The translations under genes were made by a program, and so were the position numbers. Positions 17,769 to 29,572 of a stretch of DNA of 64,000 bases are shown here, one piece after another; the stretch's first letter is position 1, and every line of letters begins with the position of its first letter. A model generated the notes under the pieces. That model was not told the DNA's origin and made no database searches. It worked only from the letters and a program-made list of their open reading frames with translations. The DNA is from Maricaulis sp039978735 (GTDB taxonomy: Bacteria; Pseudomonadota; Alphaproteobacteria; Caulobacterales; Maricaulaceae), in the NCBI RefSeq assembly GCF_039978735.1, contig NZ_JBDWAS010000035.1, forward strand, positions 62,001 to 126,000, read 5' to 3'.

Positions 17769-17781
17769 GCCTTACCCTCCG

Positions 17782-18267
17782 CTAGGCAGCCTTGTTGGTC
17801 TGGCCGGCCGTACCGATGACGGCCGAAACGTCGAGAACTGCGAGCAGTTCCTTTTCCAGCCGGTGAACGCCCTTGACCATGGAACGCCAGCGCGCATCGA
17901 CATGGGCCGGGACCGGTTCGAGTTCGGACCGCGGGCGACGCAGCACTTCACCGACACTGTCGACGATAAGTCCGAAGATTTCGTTCCCGCGTTCAACACC
18001 GAGCGCCATTCCGGTCTCGGTCTTCTCGCGCGGGGTCAGGCCCAGGCGCCGGCGGGCGTCGATGGCCGTGACGATGCGGCCGCGCAGGTTCAGAAGACCG
18101 GCGACCTCGCCGGGAGCGAGCGGGACATGCGTTACCGATTGCGGCGCGAACACCTCGCGGATCGCATCGACCGGCGCGCCGAACAGCTGATCGCCGATAC
18201 GGACGGACACATACTCGTTCATCGCTTCGGCGCCGAGGCCGGAATTGTCGCTATGCTGCGAGCTCAT
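17782..18267 (-). CDS. cheW: CheW, chemotaxis coupling protein
   Basis: A 161-residue CheW-domain protein (EYVSVRIGDQLFGAPVDAIREVF, the typical GLLNLRGRIVTAIDARRRLG, FGLIVDSVGEVL). It links chemoreceptors to CheA in the signalling array. Its start overlaps the cheA stop by 4 bp, and cheY follows 13 bp later. The first 15 residues (MSSQHSDNSGLGAEA) are extra relative to a minimal CheW and the ATG at residue 16 could be used instead. No chemoreceptor gene is present in this window. Confidence 0.92.
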   Translation of the reverse strand: MSSQHSDNSGLGAEAMNEYVSVRIGDQLFGAPVDAIREVFAPQSVTHVPLAPGEVAGLLNLRGRIVTAIDARRRLGLTPREKTETGMALGVERGNEIFGLIVDSVGEVLRRPRSELEPVPAHVDARWRSMVKGVHRLEKELLAVLDVSAVIGTAGQTNKAA

Positions 18268-21050
18268 GCCACTTTCTCCTCTTGGGAAACCTCGTCGAGC
18301 GCGGCAATCAGCGCACCGCGGTCAGAGCGCGGCAGGACGACCGTGAGGCCGTCGGCCGGAGTATCTTCAGGCCAGTCTGTCACAGCCAGAGCCGGCAGAT
18401 TGGTCCACATGCCTTCATTGCGGATGCGGTCCAGGGCAGCCGGGTCGCCGACGAGCGCATCGAAATGCTCGCCCGCTTCGGCAATCGACTTGACCTCGTG
18501 CATGCCGCCGGCCGGCGTCACGTCATAGCCGGCAGCAGCCAGCAGCGGCGCGATCATGCGGCGGGCAAAAGCGTCGGCATCGACCAGCAGCACCTTGCGG
18601 CGGTGCGAGGACGAGCGGCGCTGGATATCGCTGGCGCGCGACTGATCGAGATACCAGGCGATATCGACCACATCCGTGGCCTTGCCCTTGATGATGGCAG
18701 ACCCGATGACGCCCTGCTTGTCGGAGGACATCTGCATGTCGACGCGTTCCTCGACGACATCGACGATCTGGTCGACCGCGAGACCGATGGCCGTGTGGTT
18801 CTCGGCGAAGACGAGGACCGGCAGACGCTGGCCTTCCGTGCAGCGGATTTCCGAGCCCAGCGGCACGATCGGCATCAGGCGGCCACGATACTGGACAACC
18901 TGGCGGCCATTGGTGGTCTCAATGGTATCCGGCTCGAACTCTTCCAGGCGCGTAACCAGGGCCAGCGGAACCGCCTTGGGTTCCGTACCGCCGGCGCGGA
19001 CCAGGAGCAGACGCTGGGTCTGTTGCGCCAGTTCGGTGACCGAAGCGCTGGCCATGTCGTTCACAGCTTCCTCTTCCATCGCCGACACGATCTCGCCCGC
19101 CAGGCCGTTCGGATCGAGGATCATGATGACAGAACCGTCGCCCAGGATGGTCGCACCGGAATAGGCCGACACATTACGCAGCGATTCCGAGAGCGGCTTC
19201 ACGACGATTTCCTCGGTGTCGAGGACATTGTCGACGACGAGGCCGACATTGCGGCCGCCGGCGTCGAGCACGACCACGAAGGCCGCTTCGTCTTCACCGC
19301 CGCTATAGGCTTCGCCGACACCGAGCACGTCGTGCAGGTCGACGATCGGCATCAGGCGATCGCGCAGACGCATCACGCGGGCACCGTGCAGTTTCTCAAC
19401 CGTGTGCTCCGACCCGGCGCCGACGCGCACCAGTTCGCGCACAGCCAGTTGCGGGATCGCGAAGCGCTGCTCGTCGCAGCCGACGATCAGGGCCGACACG
19501 ATGGCCAGGGTCAGCGGGATCTTGATCGAGAAATGCGAGCCGCGGCCAGCCGTGGACGCCACGTCCACCACGCCGCCGATCTGCTCGATATTCGTGCGAA
19601 CCACGTCCATGCCGACGCCGCGGCCGGACAGGTTGGTCACCTTGGCCGCCGTCGAGAAGCCCGGTGCGAAGATGAAGCGGTGGATCTGCGCTTCGGTCAT
19701 CCGCTCCAGCTCGTCGTGCGTTGTCAGCCCCTTCTCAAGGGCCTTTTCGCCGATGCGCTTGGTGTCCAGCCCCTTCCCGTCATCGGAAATGGAGATGATG
19801 ATGTGGCCGCCTTCATGATAGGCGGACAGCTTGATCCGGCCCTTCTCGGGCTTGCCGGCCTTGACCCGGTCGGCCGGCATCTCGAGGCCGTGATCGGCCG
19901 AGTTGCGGACCATGTGGGTGAGCGGATCCTTGATCAGCTCGAGCACCTGACGGTCCAGCTCGGTGTCCTGGCCTTCCATGACCAGTTCGATCTTCTTGCC
20001 GAGATCCGTCGAGACGTCGCGAATGATGCGCGGCAGCTTGCGCCAGGCGTCGCCGATCGGCTGCATGCGGGTCTTCATGACCCCGTCCTGCAGCTCGCCG
20101 GTAACGGCAGACAGGCGCTGGAGGGGCCCCTTGAGCTCCTCGTCTTCCATGCCGCGAATGGTCTGCATCAGCTGGTTGCGGGTCAGCACGAGCTCGGAAA
20201 CGGTCGTCATCAGACCTTCCAGCACGTCCACGGTGACACGCACCGTCTGCTGGACACGCGGACCGCCCTCGCCACCGGCGACGTGATCGACACCCTTCAG
20301 CTCGGCCATGGCCGACTGCAGCGCTTCTTCATGGCTCATATCGTCAGTGATGAACGCCTTGGGCGCTTCCGGCTCATTGCCCGGGTCGACATCGGCGCTC
20401 ATGAAGGCCGCTTCGAGTTCGGCAGCGGATACTTCACCCGGACGCAGTTCACGTCCCAGTTCCGGATCGAAATCGCCGACGCCGAGGTGCTGCACGGGCG
20501 CACTCTCTGCCGGCGCGGCATCGCCCGGATCATTGGCGGGATCGATATCGGCGCCCTGGAAGGCAGCTTCCAGATCGGCCAGCGAGACTTCGCCCGGACG
20601 CAGTTCGCGGCCAAGGTCTTCGTCCCAGTTTTCAGGCTTCTGCGGCGCATCCGGCTGGACGGCACCTTCCAGCTTGCCCATGGCCGCATCTTCAAGCTTG
20701 GAAATCAGGGCGCTGTCTTCGCCGGCCGGCTCAGCGCCGGTTTCCTCGAGAGATTCCAGCAGCACCTTGATCTGGTCGATCGCCTCGAGGACGAGCGTCA
20801 CCATCGGCGGCGATACGGCAAGTTCGCCATCGCGGAACTTGCCCAGCAGCGTTTCGCCGGCGTGCGCGACAGCTTCCAGCCGGGGAAGCCCCAGGAAGCC
20901 GCAAGTCCCTTTGATGGTGTGGAGAAGGCGGAAAATGTTGTCGAGAATGGCCCGGTCTTCCGGGTTATTCTCGAAACGCACCAGCTCCGCGTCGATGACG
21001 TCCAGGCTTTCGGCTGTTTCCGTCAAAAACTCACTGATGAGATCATCCAT
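18264..21050 (-). CDS. cheA: CheA, large chemotaxis histidine kinase with degenerate receiver
   Basis: A 928-residue kinase from the ATG at 21050 (MDDLISEFLTETAESLD). Domains in order: HPt with His44 (HTIKGTCGF), a long acidic linker, P3 dimerisation (VTVDVLEGLMTTVSELVLTR from about 272), ATPase (VRNSADHGLEM near 381, ISDDGKGLD, FAPGFSTAAKVTNLSGRGVGMDVV), a CheW-like regulatory domain, a second CheW-like segment and a C-terminal receiver-like domain (VLLVDADAFARRMI). The receiver lacks the usual phosphoacceptor context and catalytic Lys (VVLPRSDRG). The linker contains a duplicated motif of about 33 residues (143-175 and 194-227). It phosphorylates CheY and CheB and heads the che operon. Confidence 0.95.
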   Translation of the reverse strand: MDDLISEFLTETAESLDVIDAELVRFENNPEDRAILDNIFRLLHTIKGTCGFLGLPRLEAVAHAGETLLGKFRDGELAVSPPMVTLVLEAIDQIKVLLESLEETGAEPAGEDSALISKLEDAAMGKLEGAVQPDAPQKPENWDEDLGRELRPGEVSLADLEAAFQGADIDPANDPGDAAPAESAPVQHLGVGDFDPELGRELRPGEVSAAELEAAFMSADVDPGNEPEAPKAFITDDMSHEEALQSAMAELKGVDHVAGGEGGPRVQQTVRVTVDVLEGLMTTVSELVLTRNQLMQTIRGMEDEELKGPLQRLSAVTGELQDGVMKTRMQPIGDAWRKLPRIIRDVSTDLGKKIELVMEGQDTELDRQVLELIKDPLTHMVRNSADHGLEMPADRVKAGKPEKGRIKLSAYHEGGHIIISISDDGKGLDTKRIGEKALEKGLTTHDELERMTEAQIHRFIFAPGFSTAAKVTNLSGRGVGMDVVRTNIEQIGGVVDVASTAGRGSHFSIKIPLTLAIVSALIVGCDEQRFAIPQLAVRELVRVGAGSEHTVEKLHGARVMRLRDRLMPIVDLHDVLGVGEAYSGGEDEAAFVVVLDAGGRNVGLVVDNVLDTEEIVVKPLSESLRNVSAYSGATILGDGSVIMILDPNGLAGEIVSAMEEEAVNDMASASVTELAQQTQRLLLVRAGGTEPKAVPLALVTRLEEFEPDTIETTNGRQVVQYRGRLMPIVPLGSEIRCTEGQRLPVLVFAENHTAIGLAVDQIVDVVEERVDMQMSSDKQGVIGSAIIKGKATDVVDIAWYLDQSRASDIQRRSSSHRRKVLLVDADAFARRMIAPLLAAAGYDVTPAGGMHEVKSIAEAGEHFDALVGDPAALDRIRNEGMWTNLPALAVTDWPEDTPADGLTVVLPRSDRGALIAALDEVSQEEKVA
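20370..20624 (-). repeat. Duplicated linker motif within cheA
   Basis: CheA residues 143-175 and 194-227 share the pattern DLGRELRPGEVSLADLEAAF / ELGRELRPGEVSAAELEAAF followed by a DxDPxNxP tail. The two copies correspond to 20526-20624 and 20370-20471. This lies between the HPt domain and the dimerisation domain, where CheA usually has the P2 CheY-docking domain. Confidence 0.8.
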
Positions 21051-21180
21051 GGCAGGCCCCGTGCGGTCTTGATTCCAGCACAACCTGCCAGCCCTTAGTT
21101 AACGGACTGTTGGCTCGGGGAGCCTATTCTCATCTACAATACGAATAGAATATTATCTGGTTTGGCCTCGCCTTGCAGGC

Positions 21181-21852
21181 CTAGCCGATCATGCCTTCCG
21201 GCGGCTTGACCAGGGCGACAAATTCGACCCGCTCGCCATCCGCATGCGCACTGACGCGGCCGCCAGCCGAACGCGCGATGAGCGCCGTGTAATAAGGCTG
21301 GATCGAGCGCCCGTCGAAACCGTGTTCCGGCGCCTGGCCTTCCAGGGCGAGCGCGGTGCCCGCTTCAAGCCGTGCCCGGGGGCCTTCCGTGACAATGCGC
21401 AGACGCGCACCGCCTGCAGCGTCCGTCGCCTCGACCGTCACCGTACCGCCACGCGGCGCCGCATCGACGCCGAGGGTGCACAGATTGAGCAACAGACGTG
21501 CGGCTGCCTTTTCGAGCCCCGTCGCTTCGACTTTCCAGACAATCTCCGGCTTGAAGGCCGAGAACATGTTCTCGGTCAAACGGCGCAGTTCACGGGTATC
21601 CAGAATGCCCGGAGCCGAGCCGCCGGCGCCGAATGCAAGACGCGAGAATTCCAGCTTCGCCTGGGCCTGGCGGGCGCTTTCGCGCACCAGCACCATCGCG
21701 TCTTCATGCATGTCTGCCGAGTCCTGATCGTCCAGAACGCTCAGGGCCGCGCCCAGGGCCGAAACGGGGCTGACAAGGTCATGGCACAGCCGGGCGCACA
21801 GCAGTGCGGCAAGCTGTTCGGCGGTCAGTTCGGAGGGAAATTCGTCGAGCAT
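21181..21852 (-). CDS. chpT: ChpT, cell-cycle histidine phosphotransferase
   Basis: A 223-residue protein from the ATG at 21852 (MLDEFPSELTAEQLAALL). The DHp-like helix has His24 in LCHDLVSPVSALGAALS, the ChpT phosphoacceptor signature, and the rest is a degenerate ATPase-like domain (AARLLLNLCTLGVDAAPRGG, no ATP-binding G boxes). ChpT passes phosphate from CckA to CtrA and CpdR. It lies 130 bp upstream of cheA on the same strand. GANTC sites at 21869 and 21902 lie in its promoter region. Finding it within 8 kb of ctrA strengthens the order-level assignment. Confidence 0.88.
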   Translation of the reverse strand: MLDEFPSELTAEQLAALLCARLCHDLVSPVSALGAALSVLDDQDSADMHEDAMVLVRESARQAQAKLEFSRLAFGAGGSAPGILDTRELRRLTENMFSAFKPEIVWKVEATGLEKAAARLLLNLCTLGVDAAPRGGTVTVEATDAAGGARLRIVTEGPRARLEAGTALALEGQAPEHGFDGRSIQPYYTALIARSAGGRVSAHADGERVEFVALVKPPEGMIG

Positions 21853-22072
21853 GTCGTCATCGATACACGATTCTCGCAGTCTCTCGCCCCTTTTCGCAGT
21901 CGAATCTGCAATGCTCCGCCGTAAAGGACTTGGCAACCGGATCGGTCCAAGCCATGGTTCACACGGCTTTTGAGGGGGCGCTCGGCCATTCTGGGGCGAT
22001 ACGGCTTCGGGCGGCGCGAGACTTGCTAGACATCACGTGTGACACGCCGTGTGTTAACGAGCTGACCGGAGT
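21853..22072. promoter_or_regulatory. chpT / M23 peptidase divergent regulatory region
   Basis: This 220-bp divergent intergenic region has two GANTC sites (21869-21873 and 21902-21906) just upstream of chpT and a TTAAC half-site at 22054-22058 just upstream of the peptidase. Both features match the cell-cycle control elements seen before ctrA. No promoter hexamers are convincing by eye. Confidence 0.45.
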
Positions 22073-23569
22073 ATGGACGCCGACATGTCCGGATTTGACG
22101 TATCCCGTGCCGACACCCACCGCACCCGTGGCCTTGTGGCTGCTGCCAGCCTGACGCTCTCCGCGGTGCTTCTTATCGCCCTCATGACCAGCAATGAGCC
22201 GCAAAGCGATGCGTCTCCGATCGACCGCCAGACGGCGCTCGACACGCCGGTCGCCGACAACAGCCAGCTGCTGGCCGAAGCCAGCCAGGTCGCGTCGAGC
22301 CAGGACGTGCTGCAACCGCCGCCGATGACGCTGGCGGTCGCGCTCGACCCGGTCGAACTGAACTATTCGGCTTTCACCGATTGTGTGGCCTGTGCCACCA
22401 CGATCCAGGTTGAACGGGTGGTGCCCAGCGGCGGCACGCTCGCCGGCCTGCTCGACGATGCCGGCATTGACCGCGTCGAGGCCGCGCGCGCAATTTCAGC
22501 GCTCAGCACGGTCTACGACCTGCGCCGCCTGCCCGTCGGCGAGCGTATCCGGCTCTATGTCGAGACGACGCCGGACGCCGAAGGCGGCGACGAGGCTTCA
22601 GCGGTTCGTCTGAACGGCCTGTCCTTCCGGCCCGATGTCGAGCGGTCGATCACCGTTGCCCGGACGTGGGACGATCATTATCGCGCCCGCGAAACCCATG
22701 CGACGTTCGAGCGGGAACTCGTCCGCGCGACCGGCGAGATCAACACATCGCTCTATGTCGACGCCCTCAATGCCGGCGCTACCGACCGTGTGGTCGTCGA
22801 ACTGGCCGGCGTTCTGGGTTATGCGATCGACTTCCAGCGCTCGATCCAGCCGGGCGACGGTTTCGACATTCTCTTCGAGCGCATGATCGACGATGAGGGC
22901 GATGTCGCCCGCACCGGCGACATTCTCTATGCCCGCTATGCCGGCCGCGGCGAGCCGAAGGAATTCTTCCGTTTCGAGACGCCCGACGGGATCGTCGGCT
23001 ATTACTCGGCGGACGGCGCCAGCGTCGAACGCCTGCTGATGCTCACGCCGATCAATGGTGCGCGCCTGTCCTCGCACTTCTCGCGCGCACGCCGTCACCC
23101 GATCCTCGGCTATACGCGCCGCCATAACGGCACCGATTTCGCGGCCCCGACCGGCACGCCGATCATGGCGGCGGGCAATGGTGTCGTGGAGCGGGCCAAC
23201 CGGTTCGGCAGCTTCGGCAATTATATCCGTATCCGCCACGCCAATGGCTACCAGACCGCCTATGCGCACCTCAACAATATCGCCCGCGGCATTCGTGCCG
23301 GGACACGCGTGACCCAGGGCCAGACCATCGGCTATGTCGGCACGACTGGCCGCTCAACCGGTCCGCACCTGCATTATGAAGTGCATCAAAACGGCAATCC
23401 GGTGAACCCGATGACGCTCGACCTGCCGACCGGCCGGCAGCTGGCGGATAGCGAGATCGCGCTGTTCGAAGCCGAGCGGGACCGGATCCTGGCGATCCGC
23501 GATGCGGCACCGTCTGCATCGAGCGGCGATGCGCCGTTGATGGCGGATTCCGGGAATGGCGCCCAGTAG
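22073..23569 (+). CDS. M23 (LytM) family metallopeptidase
   Basis: A 498-residue protein with an N-terminal membrane anchor or signal (VAAASLTLSAVLLIALM, residues about 24-40), a middle region resembling the OapA/LysM-like N-terminal domain of long M23 peptidases (RLPVGERIRLYVE), and a C-terminal LytM domain. The zinc ligands are intact: HNGTDFAAPTGTPI (HxxxD) and HLHYEVH (HxH). Such enzymes cleave peptidoglycan cross-links during growth or division. It is divergent from chpT, with a TTAAC half-site upstream, so CtrA-linked expression is possible but only inferred. Confidence 0.88.
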   Translation: MDADMSGFDVSRADTHRTRGLVAAASLTLSAVLLIALMTSNEPQSDASPIDRQTALDTPVADNSQLLAEASQVASSQDVLQPPPMTLAVALDPVELNYSAFTDCVACATTIQVERVVPSGGTLAGLLDDAGIDRVEAARAISALSTVYDLRRLPVGERIRLYVETTPDAEGGDEASAVRLNGLSFRPDVERSITVARTWDDHYRARETHATFERELVRATGEINTSLYVDALNAGATDRVVVELAGVLGYAIDFQRSIQPGDGFDILFERMIDDEGDVARTGDILYARYAGRGEPKEFFRFETPDGIVGYYSADGASVERLLMLTPINGARLSSHFSRARRHPILGYTRRHNGTDFAAPTGTPIMAAGNGVVERANRFGSFGNYIRIRHANGYQTAYAHLNNIARGIRAGTRVTQGQTIGYVGTTGRSTGPHLHYEVHQNGNPVNPMTLDLPTGRQLADSEIALFEAERDRILAIRDAAPSASSGDAPLMADSGNGAQ

Positions 23570-23807
23570 GCGTACGGAACACCCTCATACCGCACACATG
23601 GACGCGACATTGGAGCAACATTGACGTTGCACCCATGTCGCACTATGTGACGCTCTCGGGCACGGGAGATGCCTGCCGCCCGCAGGCGCAAGCCACGGTG
23701 AAATTCTCCCGCACATGATCTTTGCCGAAACAGTTGCTGTGCGGCGGGATGGCAAGGCGGGCACCCATCGAGAAGACCGCATGCAGCACCTGCATGAGGC
23801 TGAAGAC

Positions 23808-24242
23808 ATGACGACCCAACTCCTCCCTGCGCTCGACGGGCTGAAGGCCCAGGCGAAACGCCTGCGCAAATCGCTCGAGGCGGAGGGCAATTTCATTTCC
23901 CATTCCGAAGCGCTGGAGCTTGTCGCCCGGCAATACGGCTATCGCGACTGGAACACGATCCACGCCGCAACCGGCAATCGTCCGGCCGAACCCTTGTCGC
24001 TGGGCGCGAAAGTGTCCGGCACCTATCTCGGCCAGGCCTTCACCGCCGAGGTGATCGGCCTGACCCGGCTGAATGACGGCGCGCGCTATCGTGTGACGCT
24101 GGATCTGGACGAGGCTGTCGACGTGGTGACGTTCGACAGTTTTTCCGCCTGGCGCAAACGCGTGAACGGCACGATCGGCCGCAATGGCGTCTCGGCGTCG
24201 CGGACATCGGACGGACGCCCGCACCTGGAAATCCGGATGTAA
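23808..24242 (+). CDS. Glyoxalase-related domain protein
   Basis: A 144-residue protein from the ATG at 23808 (MTTQLLPALDGLKAQ); ATGs at 23781 and 23715 are in frame but add only low-complexity sequence. LKAQAKRLRKSLEAEG, SHSEALELVARQYGYRDWNTIHA is the signature of the small glyoxalase-related (Glyoxalase_8-like) domain. The C-terminal half (FTAEVIGLTRLNDGARYRVTLDL) is a beta-rich extension. No metal ligands of true glyoxalases are evident. Function is unknown. It ends at a shared bidirectional terminator with clpB. Confidence 0.65.
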   Translation: MTTQLLPALDGLKAQAKRLRKSLEAEGNFISHSEALELVARQYGYRDWNTIHAATGNRPAEPLSLGAKVSGTYLGQAFTAEVIGLTRLNDGARYRVTLDLDEAVDVVTFDSFSAWRKRVNGTIGRNGVSASRTSDGRPHLEIRM

Positions 24243-24245
24243 AAA

Positions 24246-24276
24246 AGCGGGCCCGGGGATATCACCCGGGCCCGCT
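24246..24276. terminator. Bidirectional terminator
   Basis: AGCGGGCCCGGG (24246-24257) pairs with CCCGGGCCCGCT (24265-24276). An A-run precedes it (24241-24246) and CTTT follows, so it can serve both the glyoxalase-related gene and the convergent clpB. Confidence 0.85.
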
Positions 24277-24283
24277 CTTTCTG

Positions 24284-26896
<2,613 letters not shown>

Positions 26897-27051
26897 ATCG
26901 ATCTCCCAAATCAGGCGAGATAACGTGCGGCCTGTCGCCTTGATCAAGCACGACGGTGCCGCGTTCCGACCCTGATGTAGGTGTGGCCATTGAGTCACAC
27001 AAGTGGACGGGTCGCGACATTCTGCCCCTGCCTCACGAACAGGTTATTGCC

Positions 27052-27825
27052 ATGCCCCAGCTTACCGCCATCACCCGCTTTCCGGTAAAGGGGCTGGGCC
27101 CCGATCGCATGGATGCCGTCGCGCTGCAGGCCGGTAAGGTCCTGCCCGGTGATCGCCGCTGGGCGATCGAGAACGGCCCCGGCCCCTTCGATCCGGACAA
27201 TCCCGGCCATGTGAAGAAGAAGCATTTCCTGATGCTCGCCGGACAGGCCCAACTGGCGCGGCTGGATTGCCGCTATGAGGATGCCGGCCACCGCCTGTCC
27301 GTTGCCGTCGACGCCGGGGAAACGGTGACGGTCGAGCTGGAGGACGCGGCGACGCATGCGCCCCTGTTCGACCGGCTGGCGGCGCTTCTCGGCGACCAGC
27401 TTCGCGGACCGATGCGTATCGTGTCCGCGCCCGGCCAGGCGATGACGGATATTCCCCAGCCGCACATCTCGCTGATCAATGCCGCATCGGTACGCGACCT
27501 GGCGGCCAGAACCGGACACGAACTCGACCCGGTCCGTTTCCGCGGCAATCTGCTGATCGACGGGCTCGATCCCTGGGTGGAGTTCGACTGGATCGGCCAG
27601 GATGTCCGTATCGGCGACGCGGTGCTGCGGGCACAGGATCCGATCGGGCGCTGTGCCGCGACCAGCGTCAATCTGGAGACGGGCGAACGGGATATCGACC
27701 TGCCCAAGGCCTTGTTCGAACACTATGGCCACACCCGCTGCGGCCTCTATCTCAGCGTCGAGCAGGGCGGCCGCATCGCGGTCGGCGACCCGGTTTTGCT
27801 TGACGGGGCCGGGGCGACCGCCTAG
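27052..27825 (+). CDS. MOSC domain protein
   Basis: A 257-residue protein from the ATG at 27052 (MPQLTAITRFPVKGLGPDRM). It has the MOSC N-terminal beta-barrel (FPVKGLGPDRMDAVAL, GDRRWAIEN) followed by a MOSC domain (FRGNLLIDG, the conserved DPIGRCAATSVNLETGERD with Cys). MOSC proteins handle sulfur carried on this Cys, as in molybdenum cofactor sulfurases and N-hydroxylated purine reductases. No molybdoenzyme gene is adjacent. It is divergent from clpB. Confidence 0.85.
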   Translation: MPQLTAITRFPVKGLGPDRMDAVALQAGKVLPGDRRWAIENGPGPFDPDNPGHVKKKHFLMLAGQAQLARLDCRYEDAGHRLSVAVDAGETVTVELEDAATHAPLFDRLAALLGDQLRGPMRIVSAPGQAMTDIPQPHISLINAASVRDLAARTGHELDPVRFRGNLLIDGLDPWVEFDWIGQDVRIGDAVLRAQDPIGRCAATSVNLETGERDIDLPKALFEHYGHTRCGLYLSVEQGGRIAVGDPVLLDGAGATA

Positions 27826-28003
27826 CCATTCGTCCTACGGGCTTCTGGGTGCCCGCCGCTGGCAGAAAGACTGTCCGGTGAAACCCGCTTTCCGAATTCT
27901 GTTTGTCCTGCCCGGCTTCGCGGCAAAGCGAACGCTGCCGCATTGCCCATGCAGGACGTCGCGCCGCCCGGTATCCGGGCGGTGCCCGACCGGGATGTGA
28001 CCC

Positions 28004-29407
28004 ATGAGCCAGACTGCTGCCCGCAAGACCGAATACCTGGAAGGACCGATCGGTCCCCTGTTTGCCAGAACCGCCCTGCCCATCGTCTTCCTGATGAGCG
28101 TGAACGGGCTTCTCACCGTCGTCGACGCGATCTTCCTCGGCGTGTTCGTCGGGGCCGACGCCCTCGCCGCCGTCACCCTGATGTTCCCGATCGTGATGAT
28201 GTTCGTCGCCCTGGCGACGCTGGTTGCCAACGGCATGGCCAGCGTGCTGGCCCGCCAGCTGGGCGCGTCCGATCATGCCGGTGCCCGGGCCAGCTTTGCC
28301 GGCGCGCACGGGCTGACCGTGCTGACCTGTCTCGCCCTCCTCGCGCTCTTCTTCCTGGGCGGCGAGCCCCTGGTGCGGCTGGCGGCCAACGGCTCGGCCA
28401 CACTGGCCCAATACGGCTATCGCTATCTGCAGATCACCGTCATCGCCGCCCCGCTGGCCTTTGTCCTCAGCCTGCAGACCACCGCTTTGCGGGTGGAAGG
28501 CTGGGTCGGCTTCATGGCGATCACCGGCGCGCTGGTGACCGTCGCCAACATGGCGATCAATTTCGTGCTGATCGCAGGACTGGGCTGGGGTGTGGCCGGC
28601 TCGGCCATCGGCACCGCCCTCGCCCAGGCGATCGGCCTTGTCATCGTGCTCGCCTTCCGCGCCAGCGGACGCGGCGATCTGCCGGCCTTCGCCCTGCCCT
28701 GGCAGAACTGGCGCACAGGCTGGCGCGACTTCCTGGCCCTGGGCGCCCCGCAAAGCCTGTCCTTCCTGGGCCTGTCGCTGGGATCGGGCACGATCCTGAT
28801 CATGCTGCAAAACACGACGCTGGACGACTATGACACCACGGTCGCCGCCTATGGCATCGCCACGCGTCTCCTCTCGTTCAGCTTTCTCGGACTGATGGGA
28901 ATGGCGCAGGCGCTGCAGGCCATCGTCGGCAATAATTTCGGCGCCGGGCGGCGCGACCGCGTCGCCCGCACACTGCGGCTGGGCCTGATCTGCGGGCTGG
29001 TCTATGCCGGCACGGCGCAGGCGATTTTCAGCTTTGGTGCGACCGGGCTGGCCGGTCTGTTCGTCGACGACCCGGCCGTGATCGCCGAGGTCGGCCGTCT
29101 GCTGCCGGTAATCGTGGCCGCCTATGTGCTGGCGGGGCCTGCCGTGATGATCTCGACCTGTTTCCAGGCGGTCGGAGACGCTTTGCGCGCCGCCCTGCTC
29201 AGCCTTTCGCGCACCTATCTGTTCGCGATCCCGCTGACGCTGGTCCTGCCGGTCTGGTTCGGGGAATGGGGGATCTGGATGGCGGGCCCGTCGGCCGAGG
29301 TGCTGTTGGCCCTGGTAGCGCTGGCCGTGCTGGTCCAGGCGGCCCGAAGCGACGGGCATGATTTCGGCCTGCTGCCGCGCAGCCTGCGCGGCCGGGCCGA
29401 AATCTAG
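28004..29407 (+). CDS. MATE-family efflux transporter
   Basis: A 467-residue membrane protein with about 12 hydrophobic segments arranged as two six-helix halves. The first half opens with GPIGPLFARTALPIVFLMSV and VDAIFLGVFVGADALAAV and the second with LGAPQSLSFLGLSLGSG; both carry the MATE pattern (ANGMASVLARQLGA, IVGNNFGAGRRDRV). MATE proteins expel cationic drugs or metabolites in exchange for Na+ or H+. The 178-bp upstream gap has a hairpin CCGCCCGG/CCGGGCGG (27963-27981) just before the start, of unknown role. A 45-nt palindromic repeat lies downstream. Confidence 0.9.
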   Translation: MSQTAARKTEYLEGPIGPLFARTALPIVFLMSVNGLLTVVDAIFLGVFVGADALAAVTLMFPIVMMFVALATLVANGMASVLARQLGASDHAGARASFAGAHGLTVLTCLALLALFFLGGEPLVRLAANGSATLAQYGYRYLQITVIAAPLAFVLSLQTTALRVEGWVGFMAITGALVTVANMAINFVLIAGLGWGVAGSAIGTALAQAIGLVIVLAFRASGRGDLPAFALPWQNWRTGWRDFLALGAPQSLSFLGLSLGSGTILIMLQNTTLDDYDTTVAAYGIATRLLSFSFLGLMGMAQALQAIVGNNFGAGRRDRVARTLRLGLICGLVYAGTAQAIFSFGATGLAGLFVDDPAVIAEVGRLLPVIVAAYVLAGPAVMISTCFQAVGDALRAALLSLSRTYLFAIPLTLVLPVWFGEWGIWMAGPSAEVLLALVALAVLVQAARSDGHDFGLLPRSLRGRAEI

Positions 29408-29457
29408 AGAGGCGCTTTTCCTGCGGAACTCCCCCTGCTCCGGATTCTTGAGCGGTC

Positions 29458-29502
29458 GCGTGATCGAACCGGTGAACCGGTTCCCACTTCACCTGATCAC
29501 GC
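29458..29502 (+). repeat. 45-nt covarying intergenic palindrome, copy 2
   Basis: Outer stem GCGTGATC/GATCACGC, then GAACC, inner stem GGTGAA/TTCACC and loop CCGGTTCCCAC. Both stems differ from the other copies yet remain perfectly paired. It lies between the MATE gene and the convergent DUF4167 gene, just outside the terminator of the latter. Confidence 0.88.
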
Positions 29503-29512
29503 TCCAGATACG

Positions 29513-29541
29513 AAAAAGGGCGGCCGGGAAACCGGCCGCCC
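29513..29541 (-). terminator. Rho-independent terminator of the DUF4167 gene
   Basis: On the minus strand GGGCGGCCGG pairs with CCGGCCGCCC around a TTTC loop and is followed by TTTTT (complement of 29513-29517). It lies 31 bp after the DUF4167 stop codon. Confidence 0.88.
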
Positions 29542-29572
29542 ATCTTTCACAATCCCGGATGCGATGCGCCCG

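Noticed and set aside
18282..21098. A 938-codon plus-strand open frame antisense to the whole of cheA
   Set aside because: It has no recognisable domains, is His/Arg/Asp-rich in the way complementary frames of GC-rich genes are, and cheA is unmistakable on the other strand.
27963..27981. Hairpin before the MATE gene as a guanidine-type riboswitch
   Set aside because: A single GC hairpin with a TAT loop lacks the ACGR loops and paired-hairpin layout of those riboswitches.
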